Of a stretch of 64,000 bases of DNA, positions 1-9,300 are shown one piece after another (positions within the stretch are counted from its first letter, which is position 1; every line of letters starts with the position of its first letter). The notes under the pieces are model-generated. The model was given only the letters and a program-made list of their open reading frames with translations. It had not been told where the DNA came from and did not search any database. The position numbers were made by a program, and so were the translations under genes. The DNA is taken from positions 620,001-684,000 of the forward strand of contig CAWKBX010000020.1 of assembly GCA_963847945.1 (NCBI GenBank), read 5' to 3'. The stretch comes from JANMJD01 sp963847945. Its GTDB lineage: Bacteria > Actinomycetota > Acidimicrobiia > Acidimicrobiales > Ilumatobacteraceae.

Positions 1-387
1 CGGCGGAATGAGGAGATCAGCCAGCGAGCGTCGTCCTGACGACTCGACGAGATGGTCGATGACGGCGTCGGCGATCGTCTCGGAGGCATCGAAGTCGGGT
101 TCATCGGGGTCGTTCTTGATCTCGACGTTGACCCACATGCCGGCGCACACGTCGAGCGCTTCGCCGAGGGTGGCGATTGACGGCGGCAACTGCTCAGGGC
201 GGGTTTCGCAGATCAACCTTCCGTCGACGAGGTTCGGGTTGTGGTGCACGACCAGCGAACCTTCGACCATTCGACGAACGTCAAGCTCGACCGCGTCGGC
301 CCCCATTTCACACGCCCGGCGAAACGCTACGATCGTATTTTCACTCTCGGCATGTGAAGCACCACGATGTGCTAGTATCTCAACCAC
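1..387 (-). CDS. Glycerophosphodiester phosphodiesterase (partial, 3' end outside window)
   Basis: The GDPD family hydrolyses glycerophosphodiesters to sn-glycerol 3-phosphate and an alcohol. The protein begins VEILAHRGASHAESENT, which carries the family's catalytic HRG...ENT signature. ELDVRR then supplies the metal-binding E-x-D, followed by a VVHH stretch and VNVEIK, the usual second acidic metal site. I chose the GTG at 387 because translation in this frame stops a few codons upstream. 129 codons are visible; full family members have about 230-260 residues, so the C-terminus lies before base 1. It is divergent from the whiB gene. The family is clear; the substrate is not. Confidence 0.85.
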   Translation of the reverse strand, partial: MVEILAHRGASHAESENTIVAFRRACEMGADAVELDVRRMVEGSLVVHHNPNLVDGRLICETRPEQLPPSIATLGEALDVCAGMWVNVEIKNDPDEPDFDASETIADAVIDHLVESSGRRSLADLLIPP

Positions 388-438
388 AGATAGTCTCCAT
401 TCAATTCGGGAACGTGCCGAAAAACACGGGAATGCCTC

Positions 439-467
439 TTGTCAAATCGTTAAGAGGGCAGTAATTT
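439..467 (+). promoter_or_regulatory. Predicted sigma-A type promoter of whiB1-like gene
   Basis: TTGTCA (439-444), a 17-base spacer and TAATTT (462-467) form a good -35/-10 pair. They imply a start near 474 and a leader of about 70 nt before the GTG at 544. The leader holds the ribosome binding site AGGAGA at 530-535. This is a prediction from sequence only. Confidence 0.5.
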
Positions 468-543
468 TCTCTTCCTGCCGAGTCGTCCGAATGTTCCTCG
501 GCGCGTACTCGTGAACGGTTTCACGATTTAGGAGAGATCTTTA

Positions 544-843
544 GTGACCATCCTCGCGTCCAGCCTGGCTCTTGCAAACGCATCGTACGACTGGCGTAAA
601 GACGCCATCTGCCGGGATACGGACCCCGACCTCTTCTTCCCTGTGGGGACCACCGGTCAGGCCCTGATCCAGATCGATCGGGCTCGGGAAGTCTGTGGGC
701 AGTGCCCGGCCAGCGCCGACTGCCTGCAGTTCGCCCTCGAGACCAACCAGGACGCCGGCATCTGGGGTGGCACCAGCGAGGAAGAGCGCCGTCAGATGCG
801 CCGGGCCGCCGCGGCGGCCCGCCAGCGGGTCACGGCCGTCTGA
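544..843 (+). CDS. whiB1: WhiB family iron-sulfur transcription factor, WhiB1-like
   Basis: This 99-residue protein has the four WhiB cluster cysteines (C23, C51, C54, C60, with C-x2-C-x5-C) and the GIWGG turn (72-76). A basic C-terminus rich in Arg and Ala follows. WhiB proteins bind a 4Fe-4S cluster and act with the primary sigma factor; WhiB1 is nitric-oxide sensitive and essential in mycobacteria. The DPDLFFPVG and CGQCPASADC segments are most like the WhiB1/WblE class. The GTG start is set by AGGAGA eight bases upstream. It is convergent with a PdtaS-type kinase gene, as whiB1 (Rv3219) is with Rv3220c in M. tuberculosis, which supports the orthology. Confidence 0.9.
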   Translation: MTILASSLALANASYDWRKDAICRDTDPDLFFPVGTTGQALIQIDRAREVCGQCPASADCLQFALETNQDAGIWGGTSEEERRQMRRAAAAARQRVTAV

Positions 844-845
844 TC

Positions 846-871
846 GGAGCGTCTCGTCACCGAGACGCTCC
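846..871. terminator. Bidirectional hairpin terminator between whiB1 and pdtaS
   Basis: A perfect 11-bp inverted repeat (846-856 with 861-871) flanks a TCAC loop, just after the whiB stop codon and 18 bases from the end of the converging kinase gene. There is no long T tract, as is common for actinobacterial terminators. Confidence 0.75.
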
Positions 872-888
872 CTGCGACACACTTCTGC

Positions 889-2379
889 TCACCCGGCGTC
901 GAGCGGGACCGTCAGTTCGACGGTCGCTCCGGTGCCGCGCACCGGAGCCGGGAGATTTGCCATTCGCAGCTCGTCGGCCGTTGCCGCCCGCATCGCGATT
1001 TCTCCGGCCAACTCGGTGGTCACCAGCGTTCGCACGATGACCAGGCCGAGACCGGTGGCGTTATCGAGGGCGAAGTCGGGCTCCAAGCCCACTCCGTTGT
1101 CAACCACCTGTACGTGCAGGCTGTTGGCATCGTGACGGAGCTGTACGTGAACGGTCCCACCGGCCGAGCCCTCGGGAAACCCGTGGTCAACGGCATTCTG
1201 CAACAACTCCGTGAGCACCACCGACAACGGTGTCGCGATGGTCGCGGGCAGCTTGCCACCGTCGCCGGCGACCGTGAACCGCACGGGACGATCGGGTGAT
1301 TGCAAACCCTCCTCGGCCAGGCGGAGCAAAGGACGAACGATCTCAGAGAACGCCACGTCATCACCGGCTTCACGCGACAACGTCTCGTGGACGAGGGCAA
1401 TGGTGCGGATCCGGCGAACCGACTCGTTGACCGCCGCTTTTGCCTCGGCCGAGCTCAGCCGCCGTGACTGCAGGCGCAGCAACGACGAGATCGTCTGCAG
1501 ATTGTTCTTCACCCGGTGATGGATCTCGCGGATCGTCGCATCCTTCGACAGCAGCAACCGGTCCCGCCGACGAAGCTCGGTGACGTCGCGCAGCAACATC
1601 ACGCCGCCGCTCACCTCCGAGCCGGCCAGCAACGGGATGCAGTAGGTCAACAACGTGATGTCGGGCCCTTGATCGAACTCCTCGATCACCGGTTCGTTGC
1701 GTTCAAACGCGGAGCGCATCGGGCCATCGTTGAATCCCAACTCGGCCAAGCGCATCCCGCGGGCGTTGCTGGCGATACCTACCCGGTGCAGGGCCGAGGT
1801 GGCATTGGGCGAGGCGTACTCCACCCGGGCGTCGCCATCAACGATGACGACGCCGTCGCCTACCCGAGGAGCCACGCTGATCGCCGCCTGCCGACCGGGG
1901 AACGGAAAGGTTCCTGCCAAGATCATCTCGGCGAAGCGACCGAAGATGCCCAGATACGTCTGTTCCAACTCACCGGCCTGGCGACCGATTGACGGTGACC
2001 ATTCACGGGTGAGCACGGCCAGGGTGGTGCCCTGCCGCCGGACCGGGACCGCCACGACCTGCACCTCTTGGTCGAGACTCTCCACATGGACCGAACCCTC
2101 GGCAACCGCCACCGAGGTGTACGCGGCATTCAGGATCGCGGCCTCGGCTTCGTTGGCGTACGCCCCCACCCAGTCGGCCTGATAGAGCGTCTGGGCGGTG
2201 GAGGGACGCACCTGGGCGACGATCAGCCAGCGGCCATCGGCGTCGAGCACATAGAGCAGCAGGTCGGCGAAGCAGAAGTCGGCAAGCATCCCCCAGTCAC
2301 CCAGTAGATGCTGTAGATGGTTCACCTCGTCCCGCGTGAGCGACGTGTGCTGTCTGGTCAGCTCAACAAGCGTGGCCAT
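889..2379 (-). CDS. pdtaS: PdtaS-like sensor histidine kinase
   Basis: This is a 496-residue cytosolic sensor kinase without membrane segments. Order: an N-terminal GAF-like sensor domain (about 1-150), a PAS domain (about 170-275), a HisKA_2 dimerisation box containing EIHHRVKNNLQTISSLLRLQ (about 285-305, phospho-acceptor His) and a C-terminal HATPase with LQNAVDHGFP (N box) and VDNGVG (G1). Length and domain order match mycobacterial PdtaS (Rv3220c), which phosphorylates the RNA-binding antiterminator PdtaR. No PdtaR gene is in the window. A GTG or ATG near 2379 starts the protein; the preceding 150 bases up to the DUF3107 gene presumably hold its promoter. Confidence 0.9.
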   Translation of the reverse strand: MATLVELTRQHTSLTRDEVNHLQHLLGDWGMLADFCFADLLLYVLDADGRWLIVAQVRPSTAQTLYQADWVGAYANEAEAAILNAAYTSVAVAEGSVHVESLDQEVQVVAVPVRRQGTTLAVLTREWSPSIGRQAGELEQTYLGIFGRFAEMILAGTFPFPGRQAAISVAPRVGDGVVIVDGDARVEYASPNATSALHRVGIASNARGMRLAELGFNDGPMRSAFERNEPVIEEFDQGPDITLLTYCIPLLAGSEVSGGVMLLRDVTELRRRDRLLLSKDATIREIHHRVKNNLQTISSLLRLQSRRLSSAEAKAAVNESVRRIRTIALVHETLSREAGDDVAFSEIVRPLLRLAEEGLQSPDRPVRFTVAGDGGKLPATIATPLSVVLTELLQNAVDHGFPEGSAGGTVHVQLRHDANSLHVQVVDNGVGLEPDFALDNATGLGLVIVRTLVTTELAGEIAMRAATADELRMANLPAPVRGTGATVELTVPLDAG

Positions 2380-2529
2380 GAATTCCTCCTTACGCCCATT
2401 CTGCCCTACGAGGACTCAATGTCGCAGGTACACCGCTGGCCGTACGTGCGATGGACATCTCCAACGCACCGCGGGAGTCAAGGGATCACGCAGAGCACGG
2501 GCGGATTGTGCCCGTAGGTGCCGGAGGTA

Positions 2530-2760
2530 TTAGCCGCCGAAGCCCATCCGCCGGTCGCCGTCGGACGTGCCGACCTCGACATAGGCGATCTTCGCCGAGG
2601 CGACGCCCACCTTCTTGCCCTTCTTGTCGGTGAGCCACAGCACATCGACGGCACCCGCCAGCGCCGCCTCGATCGACGCCGTGACGGCGTCACGCTCGTC
2701 GTCGGGAATCTCGACGGTGATCTCACGGGGGGCCTGGGTGACTCCAATGCGAACGTCCAC
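2530..2760 (-). CDS. DUF3107 family protein
   Basis: A 76-residue protein beginning VDVRIGVTQAPREITVEI and ending with a Gly-rich VGFGG-like tail. The pattern (short beta strand, acidic helix, VDVLWLTDKKGKK, AKIAYVEVG) is that of DUF3107, a small family found in nearly all actinobacteria and of unknown function. The GTG at 2760 is chosen because AAGGAGA lies nine bases upstream and homology starts there; a longer reading frame exists upstream but looks non-coding. It is transcribed towards pdtaS with 150 bases between. Confidence 0.82.
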   Translation of the reverse strand: MDVRIGVTQAPREITVEIPDDERDAVTASIEAALAGAVDVLWLTDKKGKKVGVASAKIAYVEVGTSDGDRRMGFGG

Positions 2761-2914
2761 GGTGGGCTGGTCTCCTTGTGCCGACAATGGTCTCCATCGT
2801 ACGGGGCCGATCGGCGTGGCCCACTTTCCTCGTCGGGTGGTGTCGGAGGATGACGGCAGAATCCGAGGGATACTGGTCATTGACGCCATCGCGCTGATTC
2901 ACGACACTGAGTCC

Positions 2915-3203
2915 ATGCCACCGCGCCACACCGTCGTGTTCGTGGGCTTCGACGGGGGCGCCACTTTGCCCGCGTGTTCACCACCGAAATCGGGGAATCC
3001 CCCGGTCGCTATGTCGAACGGGTTCGCGTCGAGACCGCCCGGAACCTGCTCGAAACGACCGACGAGGCGGTGACGGTCGTCGCAGCGCTGGCCGGATTCC
3101 GTTCGTCGGAAACCTTCCGCCGGGCGTTCATCCGCATCGCCGGCGTCGCCCCGACCTCTACCGCCGCCGCTTTCGCCATTCACCGACCCCCGCAAAGGAC
3201 TGA
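2915..3203 (+). pseudogene. GlxA/FtrA-type AraC regulator, internally deleted and frameshifted
   Basis: ATG 2915 opens MPPRHTVVFVGFDGG, which looks like the first strand of the DJ-1-like N-terminal domain of GlxA-type regulators. After about 14 residues the sequence jumps, in another frame, to HFARVFTTEIGESPGRYVER, the start of the second helix-turn-helix of an AraC C-terminal domain. About 220 residues are therefore missing. Near 3161 one more base is missing: GVAPT should continue as YRRRF, which is in the next frame and ends at the TGA 3201-3203. That stop sits two bases before the DJ-1 gene, so the pair was probably an operon. It cannot make a functional regulator as it stands. Confidence 0.7.
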
Positions 3204-3205
3204 TC

Positions 3206-3844
3206 ATGCAGATCGCCATCCCCATCTACCCGCGGTTTACCGCCCTCGATGCCATCGGGCCGTACGAGGTGCTGCAACGCCTGCCCGAGGCCACGGTCAC
3301 ATTTCTCTGGCATGAGCGAGGGGAGCTCCGCACCGAGAACGGCTTCCTCGGGGTGACGGCCGACGCAACGTTCGACCAGGTTCCGCGACCTGACGTGATC
3401 GTCGTCCCCGGTGGCATCGGTTGTCGCGAGCTGATCACCGACGAACCGTTCCTCGCCTGGATTCGTAGCGCCCACACGACCACCCGGTTCACGACCAGCG
3501 TCTGTACCGGATCACTGCTGCTGGGTGCGGCTGGGCTGCTGGACGGCCTGACGGCGACGACCTATTGGGGGGTGCGCGAGATGCTCAAACACTTCGGCGC
3601 CACACCGGTCGACGACCGGGTCGTCGAGCATCTCGACCGGCGGATCATCACCGCGGCGGGCGTGTCGTCGGGTATCGACATGGCCCTACGCCTCGCCGAG
3701 ATCATGGTCGACACCGTCGCCGCCAAGGCGATGCAACTCGGTATCGAATACGACCCCCAACCCCCGTTCGACGCCGGCGCCCCGTGGAAAGTCGACGCCG
3801 AGGTGATGGATCGCTTCAAGGAATACGCCCTGCTCAAGGACTGA
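3206..3844 (+). CDS. DJ-1/PfpI family protein (isonitrile hydratase-like)
   Basis: A 212-residue single-domain DJ-1/PfpI protein. It has the acidic residue of IGPYEVL (E21), the PGG oxyanion turn (68-70) and the nucleophile elbow SVCTGSLLLGAAGLLDG with Cys100, followed by TTYW. This arrangement is shared with isonitrile hydratases and with the N-terminal half of GlxA-type regulators. It follows the stop of the broken regulator by two bases, so the two were likely co-transcribed. The reaction cannot be assigned from sequence: amidase, hydratase and glyoxalase activities all occur in the family. Confidence 0.8.
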   Translation: MQIAIPIYPRFTALDAIGPYEVLQRLPEATVTFLWHERGELRTENGFLGVTADATFDQVPRPDVIVVPGGIGCRELITDEPFLAWIRSAHTTTRFTTSVCTGSLLLGAAGLLDGLTATTYWGVREMLKHFGATPVDDRVVEHLDRRIITAAGVSSGIDMALRLAEIMVDTVAAKAMQLGIEYDPQPPFDAGAPWKVDAEVMDRFKEYALLKD

Positions 3845-3868
3845 CTGGTTCAGGATCCAGAGGTTTGC

Positions 3869-5014
3869 TCAGATGATCTTGAGCTGGGAGTTGAAGACCT
3901 TCTTGGGCTTCAGCTCGACGGCAATGCGCTCGGCGATCGCCCGGAAGGCGGCGGCCGATTCGGAATCGGGATCGACGGCGGTGATCGGGCGTCCGTCGTC
4001 GCCGCCCTGGCGCAACGCGGGCACCAGCGGGAGCTGAGCGAGCAGGGGAACGCCCAGTTCGGCGGCCAATTCCTGACCGCCGCCCGAGCCGAACAGCTCG
4101 TAGCGCTTGCCATCGTCGCCGGTAAACCAGCTCATGTTTTCGATGACGCCCTTGACCGGCAGATTGACCTTCTCGGCCATCGCCGCCGACAACCGGGCGA
4201 CCTTCTGGGCGGCAGGTTGCGGGGTGGTGACCACATAGACCTCGCCACGTGGCAGGTACTGGCTGAGCGACAGGGCGATATCGCCGGTGCCCGGGGGCAT
4301 GTCGATGAGCAGGAAGTCGGGCTCGTCCCAGTAAACATCGGTGAGGAACTGCTCAAGCGCCTTGTGCAGCATCGGACCGCGCCAGATGACCGCTTGGCCT
4401 TCGGGCACGAAGTAGCCGATCGAGATGCAGCGCACGCCCCACATCTCGGGCGGCAACAACATGCCGTCGATCACCGTCGGGTCGCGGTCGGTGCCGAGCA
4501 TGCGGGGGATCGAGTAGCCGTAGATGTCGGCATCGACGACGCCGACCGAGTGGCCCCGCTGGGCCAAGGCGACCGCGAGGTTGGTGGTGACCGATGACTT
4601 GCCGACGCCGCCCTTGCCCGAGGCGATGAGTAACGGGCGGGTCTTGGAGCCGGGCTCGGAAAACGGGATCTTGCGGCCCTCGGCGTGGCCGTGAGCCTGA
4701 GCCTGACCGGCCGTCGCCCCCGGATTGCCGTGGAGCTTCTCGCGGACTGCGGCCCGTTCCTCATCGTTCATCACCGAGAAATCGAGGCCGACCGAGGTGA
4801 CGCCGTCGAGGGCGACCACCGCTGTCGAGACCCGGTTCTGGATCTCGTTGCGGAGTGGACACCCGGCGATCGTCAACACGATCAGCACCTTGACATCGCC
4901 CGATGCACCAATCTCGACGTTGCGGACCATTCCCAGATCGACGATCGAGCGGTGCAGTTCGGGGTCTTGCACGGGCCGCAAGGCATCAATGATCTGTTCG
5001 ACAGTGACGGGCAT
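3869..5014 (-). CDS. mrp: Mrp/NBP35-type iron-sulfur carrier ATPase
   Basis: A 381-residue protein with an N-terminal MIP18/DUF59 domain (about 5-85) and a P-loop ATPase domain with the deviant Walker A motif GKGGVGKSS (about 134-142). VVDADIYG and LIDMPPGTGD follow. Mrp/ApbC proteins bind and transfer Fe-S clusters to apo-proteins. The canonical CxxC of some members is not obvious here, as in several actinobacterial Mrps. ATG 5014 is a good start because homology begins there. The divergent neighbour is a SufR-like regulator 82 bases away, so both genes may belong to Fe-S homeostasis. Confidence 0.9.
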   Translation of the reverse strand: MPVTVEQIIDALRPVQDPELHRSIVDLGMVRNVEIGASGDVKVLIVLTIAGCPLRNEIQNRVSTAVVALDGVTSVGLDFSVMNDEERAAVREKLHGNPGATAGQAQAHGHAEGRKIPFSEPGSKTRPLLIASGKGGVGKSSVTTNLAVALAQRGHSVGVVDADIYGYSIPRMLGTDRDPTVIDGMLLPPEMWGVRCISIGYFVPEGQAVIWRGPMLHKALEQFLTDVYWDEPDFLLIDMPPGTGDIALSLSQYLPRGEVYVVTTPQPAAQKVARLSAAMAEKVNLPVKGVIENMSWFTGDDGKRYELFGSGGGQELAAELGVPLLAQLPLVPALRQGGDDGRPITAVDPDSESAAAFRAIAERIAVELKPKKVFNSQLKII

Positions 5015-5096
5015 TTGCGCTCCAGCGTGAGGGGTCGGTGGCGGTCGGCGGCTGTTGTCTCCGAATTACCACTACGTACATAGGTAGAATACCGGC

Positions 5097-5870
5097 GTGG
5101 CTGATTCGGCCCACGGCCAAACCGCTCCTGCACCCAGCAGTACACCGCTGAGCCCCGGCGCGTTCTCGGCGACGGTCACCGCGATCACCTCGGCGTTCGG
5201 CGACCCGACCCGGCGCCAGATCTACCTGTTCGCCCACGAGTCGTCCGCCGATGCAGCCGCTGGCGTCACGGCCGCCCATGTGGCCGACCGCTTCCATCTC
5301 CACCCCAACGTCGCCCGCCACCACCTCGACAAACTCGCCGCCGGGGGGTACCTCGAGGTCGCCGTCGAACGGGCCGAAGGCGCAGGAGCCGGGCGACCGT
5401 CGAAGCGGTACCGGGCCTCGGCCGAACAGGTACAGCTCGAAGTCCCGGTACGCACCGACGATCTGGTGCTCGCGTTGCTCGGCCGGGCGCTCGCCGCCTT
5501 GCCGACGCATAAGGCCGAGGCGATGGCCGAGGAAGTTGGGATGACCTATGGCAAGGCGATGGCCGCCGGGCTCACCGGGGCCGATTTCACCGCCGGCCAG
5601 AAATCGTTGCGCTCGGCGCTGCACGCCGTGGCCGATGCGTTGACCGCCCACGGATTCGCCGCCCACACCGAGAACCGCAACGACCAACTACGTATCGTCA
5701 ACAACCACTGCCCGTTCGGCGACGTGGCGATCGAACACCCGGTGATCTGCGCAGTCGACCGTGGCATGGTCAAAGGCATGCTCACCGCCCTCTACGGCGA
5801 GTCGGGCTTCGAACCGTCAACCGAGGAATCACTCCCCCGCGGCGACACCTTCTGCGCCACGAGCGTGTAG
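5097..5870 (+). CDS. SufR-like HTH regulator with C-terminal cysteines
   Basis: A 257-residue protein with an N-terminal winged helix (about 25-110; DPTRRQIYLF, then HPNVARHHLDKLAAGGYLE as recognition region) and the GRPSKRYR hinge typical of SufR and related DeoR/ArsR-like proteins. The C-terminal half carries C205-x12-C218 and C253; the C-x12-C pair matches the Fe-S ligands of SufR, the repressor of the suf operon. No suf genes are in the window; the divergent neighbour is mrp. TAGAAT at 5085-5090 ends six bases before the GTG, which suggests a leaderless transcript. CTAC-n8-GTAG between the genes could be an operator. Regulator identity is likely; the regulon is inferred. Confidence 0.72.
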   Translation: MADSAHGQTAPAPSSTPLSPGAFSATVTAITSAFGDPTRRQIYLFAHESSADAAAGVTAAHVADRFHLHPNVARHHLDKLAAGGYLEVAVERAEGAGAGRPSKRYRASAEQVQLEVPVRTDDLVLALLGRALAALPTHKAEAMAEEVGMTYGKAMAAGLTGADFTAGQKSLRSALHAVADALTAHGFAAHTENRNDQLRIVNNHCPFGDVAIEHPVICAVDRGMVKGMLTALYGESGFEPSTEESLPRGDTFCATSV

Positions 5871-5871
5871 C

Positions 5872-6066
5872 CCGGTGAAGCGCCTGGCCAGTTGTGCCGC
5901 CGGCGTGCCCGATGCTCCCGTGTCTGTCCCATGAAATCCGAGGCCGTGGCGATCCATGCTCCGGCCCGCCCGGCGCCTCGATGTAGCCACGCAGATCGCC
6001 CGACACGTTGTGGACATCGCGGGTCTTGCCGTGCGCATGCCAGCGGGCAGGGCCAGCCTCGGGAGC
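5872..6066 (-). pseudogene. Decayed partial copy of serine hydrolase (beta-lactamase family)
   Basis: Across several minus-strand frames this stretch encodes scraps matching the intact gene at 10487-11737, in the same order: PAGMRTA, KTRDVHNVSGDLRGYIEA, GAWIATASDF, then IGHAGGTTGQA (the HxG motif region). The DNA also aligns directly, for example around 5944-6040 with about 10803-10920. The SxxK and YxN motifs are absent and frames shift, so it is non-functional. The stretch 6067-6236 beyond it shows nothing I can identify. Confidence 0.7.
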
Positions 6067-6246
6067 GCCCAACCGCCACCGATGCCGGCAGGGCAAGCAT
6101 CGGCACGGATCTCCGAGCCCGCAGGCGACCTGACCCCGACATGCGTCGATATGACCACTAATAGTGAGGAACACTCACCCGAGGTCGTCGAATTGGGTGT
6201 TTTTGCCTAGCCAGGTCGGGAGATCCTCACGATCCGGTGAAGCTAC

Positions 6247-6292
6247 CCTCCGTTGCAGTCCCGAGGCATGCGCCGTCGGGCAAAGGAGAGGG
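6247..6292 (+). promoter_or_regulatory. Candidate leader hairpin masking the RBS of the surface protein
   Basis: CTCC (6248-6251) can pair with GGAG (6285-6288), which is the probable ribosome binding site for GTG 6303. Inside lies a stronger hairpin: CCCGA-GGC (6260-6267) with GCC-(G)-TCGGG (6272-6280) around an ATGC loop. I could not match it to a known riboswitch class. If translation starts at GTG 6237 instead, this would be coding sequence. Confidence 0.35.
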
Positions 6293-6302
6293 CGGGCGTC
6301 TC

Positions 6303-9300
6303 GTGGATGGATTACGGAGTTCGATCAGTCGGCGGCGGAACGCGGTCTTCGGGAGGCTCCGGGGCGCCGGTGTGACCACTGTGATCCTCGGCGGCACCCT
6401 TGTCGCCCTACCGGCGCTCGGTGCGCTTCCGGCCGGTGCCGACCTGGTGCCGCCCACCTACCTCGGCCCGTCGTTCCAGCCGACGACGGCGCCGGTCTGC
6501 ACCCCCGGGTTCAGCGTGCTCAAGTTCACCGGCGGAACGACCTTCGGCGACGGAGCTCATGCGAACGAGAAGTCGTCCGGCGATCCGACCAAGGAGGCCA
6601 GTTGGACGATCAGCGGGGCCGCCAACACCCTCTCGCTCAGCGAGGCCAAGATCGGCGGGGTCACCGCTTCGGTCTCCGAGGTGATCATCTCCGACAACGG
6701 TGCCGGTGAGGCCTACTCCTGGAAGTACGACCCGAACGTCATCCCGTCGGTCGGTGCGCCCCTCCTCCACACCGGCTCGGCCGGATCCACACCGCAGATC
6801 ATGCCGATGACGGACAATCAGTTCCTGTTCGTCTGCGCTGCTCCCGTGGCCACGATGACGCTGGTCAAGCAGATCGACGGCGGCCCGGCGACGGTCGCGG
6901 ACTTCCCGCTCTCGGCTTCGGGGTCGCCGCTCACCAACGTGATCTCGGGGACCGCCGCGGCAACGGGCACGGTCACGCCCGGCAGTCACACCCTGAGCGA
7001 GACGACCACCCTCGCCGACCCGGCGGCCTACTCTCCCGCGCCGTGGACCTGCACGAACGGGGCGACAAGTCTGGTGGTCTCCACGGAGTCGGTCGTGTCG
7101 ATTCCCGGCGGCTCGAACGTGACCTGCACGGTGACGAACGTCTACGACTACTCCGACCTGGCGATCACCAAGACCCCCAGGACGTCCTCGGTCCTCGCCG
7201 GCGGCACCGTCGAGTTCGACGTGGTCGTCACCAATCTCGGTCCGACGTCGGCAACCAACGTGTCGTGGACCGATACTCCGACCGGGTTCACGGGCGGCTG
7301 CACCGCATCCCCGCCGTCAATGTCCCTGCTGGAGCTCGCCGTGGGAGGAACGGTGTCGTGGGTCGTGACGTGCGCCGGCGCGACCGGAACATCGGTCGAC
7401 AACGTGGCGACCCTCACCCCAGCCACGCTCACGGAGAACCGCGACCCTGCAGGAGACACCAACGACAGCGACGACGCCCCGCTCACCGTGGCCAGTATGA
7501 CCCTCGACAAGTCGGCTGATCGGACGTATTTCACCGCCGCCGGCCAGACCATCGGCTACACGTTCGTCATCCGGAACACCGGGGGGTCGTCGCTGAGCAA
7601 CGTGGCGCTGTCGGACCCCAAGATCGTCGGCCCGTACACCTGCGCAACCACGCCCGGTGGAGCGTCGGTCAGCCTGCCGGCGACCGTTCCAGCCGGCGAG
7701 GGCGTGACGTGCACGGCAAGTTATGTGACCACGATCGCCGACGTCGACGCCAACCAGGTACCGAACACGGCAGCGCTGACCGCGACCGGCAGCCCGGCGA
7801 TCACCGACTCGGTGACCGTGCCCCTCGCCGAACTCTCGATCACCAAGGTTGCCGCCGATCCACCCGTGGACGGCTACGTCGCCGGCTCGGTCATCGACTA
7901 CACGATCACGACCACCAACACCGGCGGCATGCCGCTGGCCGACGTGACGACCTCGGACACCAACGGGACGCTGGGGATCTGCCAGATCGAGGGTGTGACA
8001 GTCACCGTGCCGGCCTCGCTGGCGATCGGCGACGTGCTGATCTGCCACGCCACGCACCTGGTCTCGCAGGCCGACGTCGACGCCGGGACCTATTCCAACA
8101 CGGCGACGGCGTCCAGTGAGCAGGCTCCTCAGGTCGAGGCATCGGCCGTGGTCGAGATCGCCCGCACCCCGGCGATCACGCTCACCAAGACGGTTGACCC
8201 GGCACCCGGCGGTCCCTTCACGGTCGGCGACGTCGTCGACTACACCCTGGTCGCCACCAATTCCGGCACCGTCACGCTGAACGACGTGGTCGTCGGCGAT
8301 GCGACCGATCCGGTTGGCACGTGCGCCCCGGCGATCCCGGCCACGCTCGCTCCCAGCGCAACGATCACCTGCCCCGTCCAGCACACGATCACGGTCGGCG
8401 ACGCAGCCGCCGGAAGCTACGTCAATACGGCGACGGCCACGGGCATCCCCGTCGGCCAGGACGAGACGGTCACCGCCACGGCGACGGCCACCGTGCCGAC
8501 GTTCCCGACCGCGGACGTCACGATCACCAAGTCGGACTCCGTCGACCCGGTCACCGCCGGACAGAACCTGATCTACACGCTGTCGGTGACCAACGCCGGC
8601 CCCAACGCCGCCGCCGACGTCGTCGTCACCGACGCCATCCCCGCCGGGACCAGCTTCGTGTCGGTCACGGGGCCTGGATGTGCCACGACGACCGTGGGCG
8701 CTCCACCCGTGGTCAACGGCATTGCGTGCACCATCGGCGGATTGAACGCCAGCGCGCCGGCCGTGACGATCACCCTGACCGTGCGGGTCGACCCGGCCCG
8801 GACGACCGGTCTGATCAACACGGCGAATGTGGCGACGTCGACGGTCGAGAAGATCACCCTCGACAACGCCGACACCGAGCCCACGGGCGTCGTGCGGAAT
8901 GCCGATCTCGGTATCACCAAGACGGCAACGGCGTCGTCGGTGTCGCCGGGCGGATCGGCGATCTTCGATGTCGTGGTGACGAACCTCGGACCGAGCACGG
9001 CCACCGCGGTCGATTGGACCGACGTGCCGGCCGGCTTCGACGCGTGCACGGTCACGTCCGGCCCGCCACAACCGGTGGCGAGCATCGTCCCGGGGGGCTC
9101 GGTGACCTGGCAGGTCACCTGCACCGGGGCATCGGGTCTTGCCGTGACCAACGTGTCGACGCTGACCGACGCCACCCTCGAACTCAACGGCGACCCGCTG
9201 CAGGACGAGAACGATTCCGACGACGCCACGCTTCCCGTGGCCGACGTGACGCTCGACAAGACGGCCGATCCGACGACGTTCACTGTGGCCGGGCAGACGA

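Noticed and set aside
6176..6204. CACCC-n14-GGGTG-TTTTT as a terminator
   Set aside because: Five base pairs with a 14-base loop is too weak to call, though the T run is notable.
6219..6300. c-di-GMP or c-di-AMP riboswitch before the surface protein
   Set aside because: GGGCAAAGG resembles part of the GEMM motif, but the conserved core segments are not present in order.
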